This document shows positions 46,030 through 56,701 of a stretch of 64,000 nt of DNA, piece after piece. The stretch is from assembly GCF_963259705.1 (NCBI RefSeq), contig NC_081842.1, positions 90,882,433 to 90,946,432 of the forward strand, given 5' to 3'. The notes beneath the pieces were generated by a model. That model saw nothing but the letters and a program-made list of their open reading frames with translations, searched no databases and was not told where the DNA came from. The number at the start of each line of letters is the position of its first letter. The first letter of the stretch is position 1. Position numbers and translations under genes: made by a program. This stretch comes from Myotis daubentonii (lineage: Eukaryota > Chordata > Mammalia > Chiroptera > Vespertilionidae).

Positions 46030-46195
46030 CGTATAGTTGACCCTTGAACAATTCAGGTGTTAGGGTACAGAACCCCACACAGTCAAAAATTCACATATAA
46101 CTTTTGACTTCCCCCAAACTTAAATATTAATACCCTACTGTTGCCTGGAAGCCCTATTAATAATATAAATAGTTGACTAACACATACAGTATTCA
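46030..46195 (+). mobile_element. Tigger-type (pogo) DNA transposon fragment
   Basis: 'agttgacccttgaacaattc' at 46037-46056 resembles the left TIR of a Tigger-family MITE, followed by an inner region matching the same family near 46075-46180. The right TIR is missing or diverged. Confidence 0.6.
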
Positions 46196-46199
46196 CATA

Positions 46200-47455
46200 T
46201 CAATACACACTTTAAAAAATGGTTTTAAACTTTTGTTTAAAAATTAAATGTATAAACAGACAGTGTCTGTTAAATTTTAAAATATGCTAAATAGTTTCTG
46301 TCAATAAATCTTTGTCTTATCAGAAGGTTAGAAGCTTGGAAACATAAATTTGTGTCCAAGATAATTGATTTGATATACCACACGGAGAACTATACATAAC
46401 AGATCTCAACACTCATGTACATTTAGATAAAATTACATTATTCACAAGGAAATCAATTATTTAATGGCCCACATTGGAATTACTTCTAGAAAACAATTGT
46501 CTGCAAAAATAATATAAAAATGCACTAACTCAATTTTGATTTGACAGCTATTGTACAACCTTTTGTGACATACATTGCTACATAGAGACATGTTCTTCTT
46601 GGGATGCTATCTAAAACTCACATAAATTAGAGCCATCAGTTAGGTGCAACTAAACACACTTCTTTTACAAGTAGATAGAAAAAGAAAAAAGTTGAAAACA
46701 ATATTTAAAATAAAAAAGAAGTCCTTGGCAATGTCTTGAATTTAGCACACCTTTCAGCCCACTAATCTCATCTAAAATATACATTTATAAGGAAAAATAA
46801 AGCTTTGGAATTTACATGTTTGCAATTTTTTAATACCATTAAGGAAATGTTCTCTTTATAAAAAAATTGATCCTTGAGAAAAGCAGTTGTGCATTTTTAT
46901 ACTTCATCGAATGTAGCTACATTTATACCTAGTTACTTTGTCTTATGCCCCTCTTCTCTCCCACCTTCCTGATATCGCTGCTTCCTGTCTACAGGCCAGA
47001 GTCCCTAAAAGCTTTCTCAGGCGAGGGAGACTTTACCTCCCACCTGAAGAGCCCTGGATTTAGACTAAAAGCACTCTCACTGTTATTTATTTATCTTATT
47101 ATTAAAATTGATCATATCTTTCATAGCTGCTTTTGGAGAGTCTCATACTTAATTAAAATATCTCTGCATTTCTCTTTATCAAAAGCAGGCAGTATCGATG
47201 ATACTCTAGCAACCACTATGCAGTGTTTTATAAGCCACTCTCTTGAGAAGGTTCATGTTTGAAGGCTACATGGCATAACATTGAATTTGAATACATTTGA
47301 AAGCACTTCAACTTTAATACTTCATTAAAAAGTTTTTCTTTTTTTAAATATTCTATTCATCCTTTTGTATGGGAGGTAATTCTGTTGATACAGTGATTGC
47401 TCGTAAGATAGTGGATACTGAGATTCTATGAAAAAAAAAGTGAATTACATCCATC
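46200..47455. other. AT-rich single-copy DNA
   Basis: No repeat recognised. A 105-codon plus frame at 46945-47262 lies in less AT-rich sequence, but its product has no familiar domain. I do not call it. Confidence 0.45.
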
Positions 47456-47600
47456 AGTGGTTCTTAACCCTAACCGCATATAAAAATCACTTTGGAATTT
47501 TAAGGATATATATATGTCCTTGGTACACTATTAACAATTCTGATCTAAGTGATATGTGATAAGATCTGGACACATGCCCCAGGTGGACTTGCTATGAAAA
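47456..47600 (+). mobile_element. MER5-type hAT MITE remnant
   Basis: Left end CAGTGGTTCTTAACCCTAAC at 47455-47474 and the inner 'aaaaatcactttggaatttt' at 47482-47501 fit a MER5/MER1-group MITE. Right end decayed. Confidence 0.5.
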
Positions 47601-47659
47601 ACCAAGCATCACTAACATATTCACAAGCAATTTTATATGGTCCAACCAAGTAGATTATC

Positions 47660-47815
47660 TCATTCACTTCTTAAATACACTATATTTCATAGTATTCTGA
47701 GATAAGAACTATTATATCTGTCTCCAAATGAAAAAAAATGTAGGATTATGGAGACTAAATGACTCAGCCATCACTCTAGGTTATGTAATCAAAAAGAGGG
47801 GTTCCTGATTAGAAA
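47660..47815 (-). mobile_element. Possible MIR remnant
   Basis: Only the order of weak antisense MIR-like words (about 47700-47790) supports this. Diverged. Confidence 0.35.
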
Positions 47816-47824
47816 AATGCATTT

Positions 47825-48905
47825 ATCATCAATAAAAGATGCATTATCTTCAGCAAACTAAATTTGCTAAAGCAGGAATATAACAATCATACGGGGAAAT
47901 GTGATTAGACAAAATTAGGGTTATAAAGCTGGACACCCTCCTCCCAAAAGGTTGTCTTTCCCCCCCCCCCCGTTTTATAACCAACAAGAAAATATCATAA
48001 TTAATCAAGATTTAATTCTGAAAAACAAAATAAAAATAAGTAAACTGCATATATTGATATTTTTCCTAGTTAGGGAAATTACTATGTTGTCCATAGGTTT
48101 GATGAATTGCCTATGTACTTACCAATAGTTGACTATACTGATTTCCTAAGGTTCTACACTGTATTTCCAAGTATTTGAATTAACAATAGGGTTTCAAAAA
48201 AGAGAATACTCAATTTATTCCATTTTATACTCTTTTTAACCTAAAATTGTATGAAACTCACATTAAATTTCTATGCAAACAAAATATGTTTTATTTCCAA
48301 GAGATGTAAATTAAAGTTAACATTCCATGAAGACAAATTTTGTTCATACTGTGGCTCATGAAAAAATTGACTCTGGACATGGGCCTTTGCAGGCACTAGA
48401 TAATTTCTCAAATACTCACAAAAATGCACCATAATGAGAGTAATAAAACAAGATATTTACCTCATGGGAATCGCTGAATGTTTTGTTGTCCTGGGTATAG
48501 TCTAAATTTAGCTCTTAGTAATTTAGGTACTTATGACTGAAGTTTCAAACCATATGGTGATAGAGAGAATTAGCCATATTTTAAAGAACCAGCCAAAAAG
48601 CTTTGCTTATTTCAGCCAAAACCAGTCTCTTTTGTAAATGTATCTGATCACAAAATAGCTCATCGAATGATATATTATTCAGACTTCAGTAGTATGGCTC
48701 ATTTGCTTAATTCGTATTGGAAGTCATTTAAGCTTTGTAGATAAAAAGCAAAGCATAACAATATCAAAGCTATAACAGAAATTTTCAAGTCTTTGACTGG
48801 AACGGTATTTGGCAAATATTAGTAAAATAAAACAAGAATTTAAATGAAATTAAAATGACACCACTATCATTTCTTGAGAGTTAAATTGGACATTTTGGCA
48901 AAGAA
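47825..48905. other. AT-rich single-copy DNA
   Basis: Nothing recognised. A C-homopolymer at 47961-47971. Confidence 0.5.
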
Positions 48906-48916
48906 TATATATATAT

Positions 48917-48972
<56 letters not shown>
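48906..48972. repeat. (AT)n microsatellite
   Basis: AT run of about 67 bp with a short ACATAC interruption near 48919-48926, immediately next to the 3' end of a minus-strand HeliBat. Confidence 0.95.
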
Positions 48973-48975
<3 letters not shown>

Positions 48976-48976
<1 letters not shown>

Positions 48977-49787
48977 TAGGGGCCTGGTGCACGAAATTCG
49001 TGCACTGGGTGTGGGCGGGGGGCGGGGGGGTGTCCCTCAGCCCAGCCTGCCCCCTCTCACATACTGGGAACCCTCAGGCGTTGACCCCCATCACCCTCCA
49101 ATCGCAGGATCGGCCCCTTGCCCAGGCCTGACAGAGGCGTCAGGCCTGGGCAGGGGACCCTCATTTCCCCCCATCACTGGTTCTGCCCCCAGCCCAGGCC
49201 TGATGCCTCTGGCCTAGGCGTCTGGCCTGGGCAGCGGGGACCTGCAGTGGCAGCGGGGGGGCGCTGCGATCATGCGGGCTCCGCCCCTGCCCCTGCAGGA
49301 TGCCTCTGGCTGAGGCGTTCGGCCCGGGCAGCGGGGACCCGCAGCTGCAGTGGCCCCGTGATCGTGGGCTCCGCTTTAGGCCCAGGCAAGGGGCCCCTAG
49401 CTCCTGGGACTGCCAGCTTCGACCGTGCCCAGCTCCCATCGCTGGCTCCACCCCTACTTCCTGCTATCACTGGCCAGGGCGGAAAAGGCACCTGATTCTC
49501 CGATCATGGCCGGGGGGCAGGGCAAAGGCGGCCCCAGGGCCGCCTTTGCCCTGCCCCCCAGATCTTAGCTCCCCCCTGGGTTTCCGATCACTGTCAGTGG
49601 CAGGGGGCTTCTTCCTGCTTTCCCTTTCGCCTCCCTGCATTGTGCCTACATATGCAAATTAACCGCCATCTTGTTGGCAGTTAACTGCCAATCTTAGTTG
49701 GCAGTTAATTTGCATATAGCCCTGATTAGCCAATGAAAAGGGTATTGTCGTACGCCAATTACCATTTTTCTCTTTTATTGTATAGGA
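48976..49787 (-). mobile_element. HeliBat-type Helitron, 812 bp
   Basis: Minus-strand start TCCTATACAATAAAAGAG at 49787, 3' hairpin GTGCACGAA-T-TTCGTGCAC-like at 48988-49006 and end at the CTAG of 48976-48979. Flanks A and T. It belongs to the same subfamily as 41372-42711: 93 bp (49568-49660) are identical, inverted, to 41499-41591. It has only a few of the GC-rich 80-bp units. A perfect 18-bp palindrome, TTGGCAGTTAACTGCCAA, lies at 49674-49691. Confidence 0.93.
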
Positions 49788-50240
49788 TATATGATTCAAA
49801 ATCTCCCTATTATTTTTGTTTTAAAATATAATTTCTAATAATAAGAAAATATAATAAAAACTATTTAAATACACTAAAATTTAAAATGACTATCAGAATT
49901 TTATTGTTTTAAAACATTTAATCAACCATTTATACACATTTTTTAAATAAGGGAAGTAGCTGTTTCAATGACAGATTAATTTTTTGAAGAGACTGTCTTG
50001 TTAACTTCTTTCCTTCATTCTGATTTCTCTTATTTTGTATTTTTATATAACTTCACTTGGTGGCTGAAACTGATGACACTTCTTCAAATTGTGGAAGCTC
50101 TTACAGGCTTTTTCAAATTGATGAAATACTTATTTCAATATACCAATGTGAATATTTCAGCCTTAGCATTATGTAATCAATGGGATATGAATATCCTATA
50201 AATAGATAATGGAGACTAGGATAGAGCTTCTATCATATGC
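49788..50240. other. AT-rich single-copy DNA
   Basis: Nothing recognised. Confidence 0.5.
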
Positions 50241-51480
50241 TCTCCATTCATTATTCTGTACATCTCTTTTGAGCTTCCTGTGTGCCTCTCACAGTTCTAA
50301 GTGCTGGAGGTTCTGTGGGGTAGCATGCAGATGGTGAGAGATGTTTTATGTAGGGTGTTTAGAAATGCCTCTCTTGAAGGATGATATTTGAAGTAAGACC
50401 TGAAATAAGGAAACTGTGTAAATATCCTCAAAGAAGTGTGACAAAGTGTGACAAAGAAGTGAGACCTTCCCAGATAATAGTGGTGACAAAAATCCCCATG
50501 GTGAGCATGTGTTTGGTGTTTTTGAGGAATGAAAAGAGATACAGTTGATATTATTTAAACAAATAAACAAACAAAAACAGGAAATGATGCTGAGAAATAT
50601 AGCCAGAAAGAGAGGAAATGACCAGAAATGTCTTGTAGGCAGAGAAAGGGGTTTGGATTTTTTGTTTATTTGTTTGTTTGTTTTTGTAATGGCATTAGGA
50701 AGCTATTACAGGGTTTTAAACAGGACATCTGTTTGATATATTAAATGATCTCTCTCACTGCTCTGTTGGAAGGGGATTATGTAGAGAAATGTGATTAAAG
50801 GTGAAACCCTAATTGGCATTTAGAAATTTTAAGAGATGAATGCTTCACTTTATTTATTAGTAAGTCTAGATTTAGTACCAAACACAATGTTCCTACTGAG
50901 TTATTTGAAAATAATTCTTCATGGATATAAATTTTACATTTTCTCCTAATGCAGAGTTTTTCAAAGTATGAACCTGGAATTGTATATAAATCATTTGCCT
51001 CATTAGTTAAAAATGCGGATTCTTTGAGTTCATTTTCAGATATTTTGATTTAGTGTTTGGAGATGGAACCTGAGAATATACATTTTTTAATGATCTAACT
51101 GGGGTGTTGGTTATGCACATGAACATTAAAGAATCATTCTTTTGAGAAGTGGTTCTTCCTACAAAGTAGAGGTGGCAGTAAGTGCAGGTAAGGAGTCCAA
51201 CAGAATTTAATCCTTGAACTTGAACGAGAAGTCAGTTGTGCCAGCCAGAAGTCAGTGAGGGAAAGTGGTTTTCATACAACAAGATATAAGATGAAGATTA
51301 TCAGGCATGGGTCAGAAGGAGATTCAACATAACTAGATTTCAGGATATTAGTAAAGCAGGGCTGAGGTAGAAGGAAAAGACCAACCCAGAGAACATTTGA
51401 AACCCACAGATTTCTGAAATTGCAGAGCATGGTAAAGTGTCACCTAATCATCACACCTATAAAGAATAAAGTATAAAATA
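50240..51480 (-). mobile_element. LINE-2, antisense, with MER5A insertion
   Basis: Antisense L2 words in order: 'agttctaagtgctggaggtt' at 50293-50312, 'gaagtaagacctgaaataag' at 50390-50409, 'ggaagctattacagggtttt' at 50698-50717, then after the MER5A further weak L2 similarity at 51165-51440. A TTTG/GTTT repeat lies at 50660-50684. Confidence 0.6.
50953..51160 (+). mobile_element. MER5A-type MITE
   Basis: Left side 'tttttcaaagtatgaacctg' at 50956-50975 and right side 'cattcttttgagaagtggtt' at 51135-51154, with MER5A-like middle. Inserted in the L2. Confidence 0.6.
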
Positions 51481-51639
51481 TTATAGGAAACAAGGTGTCT
51501 TGCAAATATCTAAAATGGATAAGGAATATTATGTCTGTTTTATCCCCACTCATTATTCACATCACAGGTAGTACTGTCCAAACCCTGCAGAGACCAGACA
51601 GTAGAAAAAAAACAAATAAACAATAAGCAAAAGAAAGCA

Positions 51640-51790
51640 AACATTTAATGACCACTTGACACAAATTAACTCACTTAAACTTCAAAACAACCCCTTGAAA
51701 TAGGTGGTTTTATTATTCCTATATTAGAAATGAAGAACCTGAAAAGTTTAATAAAATGGAGTTGTGTAAACAAATCTGCTCATCTCTAAC
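51640..51790 (-). mobile_element. MIR SINE remnant
   Basis: 'acatttaatgaccacttgac' at 51641-51660 and an antisense core near 51715-51745 fit MIR. Confidence 0.5.
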
Positions 51791-51949
51791 CAATCTGATT
51801 ATGTAATTGCCTGGTTGACTGTGAAACTATGGAACACAGGGAATGTATGTCTCTTGTGAATGTATGCAGTGGTGGGCTTTCCTATTACCCAGGCCCTGGA
51901 TGACACACGGGTAACCTCTGTTTAGATCTTTGCCTTGTTAAAGAGCAAA

Positions 51950-52383
51950 CTACAGGTCCAAGTCGTGTCACTTGTGCTAAAATCCATCATATCAGACCCA
52001 GATTTAATACTTGACCAACTTTCTCTTTCAATTTCTCCCAGAAATATAATCTTATTCAAACAGTCTGGACTTCTCTCGTCAACAACAATGAGGTAACGTG
52101 TCCTGTAGACCCTCTCTATCCCCCATAATAAGTGACAATCTGCATGGTAAAAATCCTTGCCATTTTCTTCTCCTTGAAAGATGTCCTGGTTTAAAAATAA
52201 TCCTTTCCTTTATTTTGTTGAGAGCCCTTTGACCCACCCTTCTCCCTATAAAAACCTTCCACATTGCACAGTCCCTCACAGTGCCCTTCCAGTTGGTAAA
52301 TGGGATGCTGCCGGATTCATAACACATTTAATAAAGTCAATTCGATCTTCAAATTTACTCCGTTTAATTTTGTTCTTTAATAG
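51950..52383 (+). mobile_element. Probable LTR (ERVL-like)
   Basis: Promoter-like ccctataaaaacc at 52243-52255 and a polyadenylation region with taataaagtcaattcgatct (52330-52349), ending 'ttttgttctttaa'. This layout fits an ERVL-type solo LTR. 5' limit uncertain, no TSD found. Confidence 0.5.
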
Positions 52384-52606
52384 CCTTGGGGAAATTAGCC
52401 TGCATTGTGTCTAAATGAACTTTCTTTTAAAATGTCAACTTCACCGTTTTGTTGTAAAGATCTAATGATGAAATACAGGCAAACCTACCTAACATCACGC
52501 ATGACACCATGGATAATCGCCATTGCTTTAATATCATTCACCCTTTGCAAATGGCTTTTAATAAAATATCTATTATTAATTTGTGATATTTCACATCCAC
52601 TTCTGG

Positions 52607-53436
52607 TGAGCAGTTAGGCAGACATGAGCAGAGCTGGGAAGATGGGCCAAGTACAGAAGGTCACCAGAATGGAAAGTCCTGGGTGCCTAGCAAAGAACAA
52701 AATGAAGAAAACAAGGACCTCGCCCCCAGAGTAACCTCTCTTCCCCTTTCTTGTCATTGGTCATGTGTTGCAGACCCTCCCCTGACCTTTCCTCCCCTGG
52801 CATGTCACTAGTCATGCAAGTTAGACCCGCTTACAGGGAAAAACAAGGGGCTGGAGGATGGCCTTAAACGTTAAGCCCTCAGGACAGCGAGGTTCTGAGG
52901 TGCATCAAATACATATAGGCCTCAGCTGTATTTTAGCTTCAGGCCTACAAAACCTGCAAAACCAGAGAGGGACCCAGCTGCGTTTATTGGTGACCCCCAG
53001 CCCTGGAGCTAACCAGCCAGTGGAGACCACACTCTGGAAGGACACGCCTGGAAAGCTGATGAATATTCTATTGAGGTTCTCCCCTAGGACTTCCCCTAAA
53101 ATCTTTACCCTTGAAAGTCCTTATGAAGGAGGACCCAGCAGCCTGTGCCCCCCCCCCCTTCTCCCTTCCCCTGGCCCACGTGTGTTTCCGTGCTCCCCCC
53201 TAAGCCCCACGTGATTTACTTTTGCCTCTGCAACTTGTTTTCTGAGCCCATTTCTTCTACGACCCACTTCTTATACATCTGTGACTTTCTACATAAACCT
53301 TCTCCTGCAGTTTGAGTCTTGGCTCTGAATTTTTTCTTAACCAGAACTCAAGTCCCAAGGTTGCTGAACTGAGGTCCAGTCTGACCCCATTGGGCTAAGA
53401 CCTGGTGCCATTTTCATTCTCTCCGCCACCAACACA
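52607..53436 (+). mobile_element. Probable ERV1-type solo LTR
   Basis: About 830 bp of complex, GC-balanced sequence starting TGAGCAG and ending near CAACACA. It has a C-run (53149-53158), a 'acataaaccttctcctgcag' polyadenylation-like region at 53292-53311 and the 'tgagtcttggctctgaattt' R/U5-like words. The 118-codon frame at 52858-53214 is not recognised as coding. Family and TSD unresolved. Confidence 0.45.
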
Positions 53437-53439
53437 CTC

Positions 53440-53779
53440 ATCTATAAACTTTAACCAATTCAAATATTGTTCTCAGTGTTACTGATTAAGTCATTTTTGT
53501 TCTCTTCATCATCAGCATTTGCTAGATGTTGCTTCTAATTGTATCACATTAGTAGTTGTTTCTTTTTAGCAGAGAATTTACTTATCATTTTGCTGACAAA
53601 ATTGGTGTTATGAAGCAGCACTAAGTTTCATATTTAAATATTAAATGAAAATTTAATTTTATTACCCTTTGCACATCAATAAATATTTTATTGCAAACTA
53701 CTTTTAATGAAATATATAAAGAGTCTTTGAACTGTTAGTTAAAAATTCATTATATATATATATATACACATATATTCAT

Positions 53780-53838
<59 letters not shown>

Positions 53839-54170
53839 CACAATATGCCATTTGAAGTTCACTGAGATTGCTATTACATGTATGTGGATAAACTATTGGA
53901 AGTGTTTGTGTATGATGTTAAAACTAACAGCACAAATGCTTTTTTAAATGATAATCCTCATGTCTAAAATAGAGCAAGATTTTTTTCAAATATGTCCCTA
54001 TTCCTATGTTTTGTGCTTAATTAAGGCAATGTTATGCCTCATTAAGGGACTAAGACAAATTATGGAATAATAGATTTACTACCACAATGTCCTTTAATTT
54101 TAGGATATTAAGAGAAAAATGATAGAAGTCAAAGAACTAAAAATATAAAATTTGAATATGGCTTTAAAGA
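53440..54170. other. AT-rich DNA with AT microsatellites
   Basis: (AT)n runs at 53752-53765, 53778-53791 and 53797-53835. No gene. Confidence 0.6.
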
Positions 54171-54174
54171 ACTC

Positions 54175-54345
54175 TTAAGAACAGACTGATGCTTCTCAGA
54201 AGGAAAGCAGGGGTGGGGAAGTAGGTGAGGAGAGATTAACTGGTGAAGGCCAGGGGAGAGTAGGTGTTGGTGGGGGGGCGTGTAGAGGGATCAATGGAGA
54301 TACAAGGGAAAATCTTTTAACAATACTTAATGCTTTTAACAATAG
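54175..54345 (+). mobile_element. L1 3' UTR fragment
   Basis: G-rich words (gggtggggaagtagg at 54211-54225, gttggtgggggggcg at 54268-54282) followed by an A-rich end resemble bat L1 3' UTR. Short. Confidence 0.4.
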
Positions 54346-55250
54346 AGATAAATTTTTTAAAAAGACATTACCATAGTATAACCTTTTAAGCTTTTGCTAT
54401 TTCTTTCTATATGTAGGATATCTGCATGAGCTAAGTCTATAAATATTTATAGAGGTAAGTCATACAGTTAAATCCTACAGCAAGCAAATGTAGGTAGGCA
54501 AAGAGAGAGGAAGAGGAAGAGAATGAGAGGCTATAAAAATAACTCCATGTTATAGATAGTTATAATCATTAAATAAAACTTACAATGGAGTGTTAGGAGT
54601 TAAGATGCTGAAATCCTAGATAGATTGCCGGAGTGAAATAAGTGTCATTACATTTTTTGTTCAGCAGTAAAGTTGAAATAAAAAGAACATAAAATTCTTG
54701 GGCTTGATTGATACACCAACACGATGAGTAAACAGAGCTACAAGGAATGGCTGTAAATAACATCAGGTACTTCTAAAGCAGAGGCACCTTCTGGAATGGC
54801 AGAATTATTATGTAATTATATCTACTTTTCCAAGTTACAAACTATTCACTGGCAGGGATCCACTTCTTCATTCATTGTGATTCAATATAATTTGAGCTGC
54901 TAAGGTAAAGTGTCTCCTGGCAGGAGGCTGCAAATGAATCCTGCTGATGCTTTTATTACTATGGATTCATACTGTTCGGCCCAACACTCAAACACCTCCA
55001 GTGCTTGGGGGAGCGTTAGCAAGCGGCTTACTTTGAAACAGAGCAGAGAGGCACATCAGGATGAGAAACTTAGGAGAATCCAGCAAGAATCATAACAAAT
55101 CATAGCAACACAACATGAGTTTGCTATAACTGTACCAAATTCTCTAACTAGATTATATCTTCAATAAAAACTTTAAAATTTAGTTCCAACTGTAATGAGA
55201 AATAGCATGTTGGAGGGCTAACATTTTATTTGTTGTATATTCCTTATTTT
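54346..55250. other. Single-copy DNA, possibly conserved non-coding
   Basis: No repeat recognised. 54700-55095 is high-complexity, with no gene visible (the 61-codon frame at 54910-55095 has no known domain). Confidence 0.45.
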
Positions 55251-55254
55251 TTGG

Positions 55255-55890
55255 TAGTATTTTTATTATTATTTAAAGTATTACATATGTCTCCTTTTTC
55301 CTGATTGACACCCCCACCCCCTCCACAACTCCTACCGCCAGGACAAGCCCCCACCGCCCCAGTGTCTGTGTCCATGGGTCATGCTAATATGCATGCATAC
55401 AAGTCCTTTGGTTGATCCCTCACTCCCCCTCCCTTGCCTTCTCTCTGAGGCTGGATGTCCCCATCAGTGTTTCTTAGTCCCTGGATCTATTTTTGTTCAT
55501 CAGTTTATGTTGTTCATTATATCCCACAAATGAGTGAGATCCTGTGATATTTATCTTTCTCCGACTGGCTTATTTCGCTTACCATAATGCTCTACATTGC
55601 TGCAAATGGTAAGAGTTCCTTCTTTTTTACAGCAGCGTAGTATTCCATTGTGTGGATGTACCACAGTTTTTTAATCCACTCACCTGCTGATGAGCACTTA
55701 GGCTGTTTCCAAATCTTAGCTATTATAAATTGTGCTGCTATGAACAGAGGGGTGCATATGTCCTTTCTGATTGGCATTTCTGTTTTCTAGAAGTGGGATT
55801 ATTGGGTCAAATGGGAGTTCCATTTTTAATATTTTGGGGAATCTTCATACTGTTTTTCACAGTAGCTGCACCAGTCTGCATTCCCACGAG
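55255..55890 (-). mobile_element. L1, 5'-truncated, antisense
   Basis: 3' UTR side at 55255-55480 (C-rich, with gtgtctgtgtccatgggtca at 55361-55380), then the ORF2 C-terminal region from about 55560 to 55890, including the inverse of the LVKKE-type tail. The minus-strand frame 55592-55777 gives the recognisable order [23 protein letters not shown] and MEYYAAVKKKELLPFA. Truncated upstream. Confidence 0.9.
55592..55777 (-). pseudogene. L1 ORF2 C-terminal fragment
   Basis: Sixty-one codons of L1 ORF2p near the C-terminus (about 80 residues from the end), with no start codon context and broken beyond. Matches the plus-strand copy at 8918-9226 in order. Confidence 0.85.
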
Positions 55891-55924
55891 ACTTTTATCT
55901 TTTATCTTCATCAACTTTTAAGTA

Positions 55925-56535
55925 ACCACAATGTTAGAACTTTATTGCATGAAAATACCATAACGGCTTTTCTTTATTTAAGCACCTTGGGGAAAATGAA
56001 ATATCATATGCTATAGCTATATAGTTGGTCATTTTATGGGTTCACGATATAGAATACTAAAGTGGCTCACCTACTGTAATTCAAATAGCCTTTTTCTATT
56101 CTTTTATATGACTATCAACATTCACTATGGAAAGTATCACTTTTATATATTTATAGGTAGTTCTTATATGTATGTATGTTTATATGCATACATACACATA
56201 CATGAATATCTATATAGGTATACATATATGAATGCGTATGTACAGATGTTTGTGTAATCTACACACACACACAGAACCTTATAGAAAAAAACAATCGGGA
56301 CTCATGCCAAATTAGCAGTCTTTAGTGTGCACGTCTGCAGGGAAAGTGAAATGGCTTCTGAAAGAAAGCAAACAGAATTACAAAGGCAGCTTTATTATAT
56401 TCAGTAATAAATATATTTTTATTCAGTAATAAAAAGGTTATTTTACTGACCTCCTGAATAATGTTGACTGTATGTGCTAGACAGGAGGTTTTCAGTAAAG
56501 AGGAATTTACTAAAAAACATTTTAATGCACATTCA
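55925..56535. other. AT-rich DNA with TATG/CATA tract
   Basis: A TATG/CATA-rich tract lies at about 56163-56246 and a CA run at 56260-56272. No gene. Confidence 0.6.
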
Positions 56536-56553
56536 ATTTATTGCTGCTATTTT

Positions 56554-56687
56554 TTAAATTTATCTTTATTGTTGAAAGTATTACAGAAGCCCCCCCACCC
56601 CCCACCCCTTTCCCATTGACCCCTTCTAGCCCATACCCGCCCCAACCCCAGGCCTTCACCACACTATTGGCTGTGACCAGGGGTTAT
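56554..56687 (-). mobile_element. L1/HAL1 3' UTR tail with TSD
   Basis: 134-bp 3' UTR-only insertion. TSD attgctgctatttt (56540-56553) and attgctactatttt (56688-56701), one mismatch in 14 bp. Middle is the C-rich 3' UTR shared with 25545 and 38686. Confidence 0.85.
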
Positions 56688-56701
56688 ATTGCTACTATTT
56701 T

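Noticed and set aside
46945..47262. 105-codon plus-strand frame
   Set aside because: No recognisable domain, no promoter or splice evidence. AT-rich flanks. Could be chance.
48906..48972. Possible origin or hairpin from AT run
   Set aside because: Ordinary (AT)n microsatellite. No other support.
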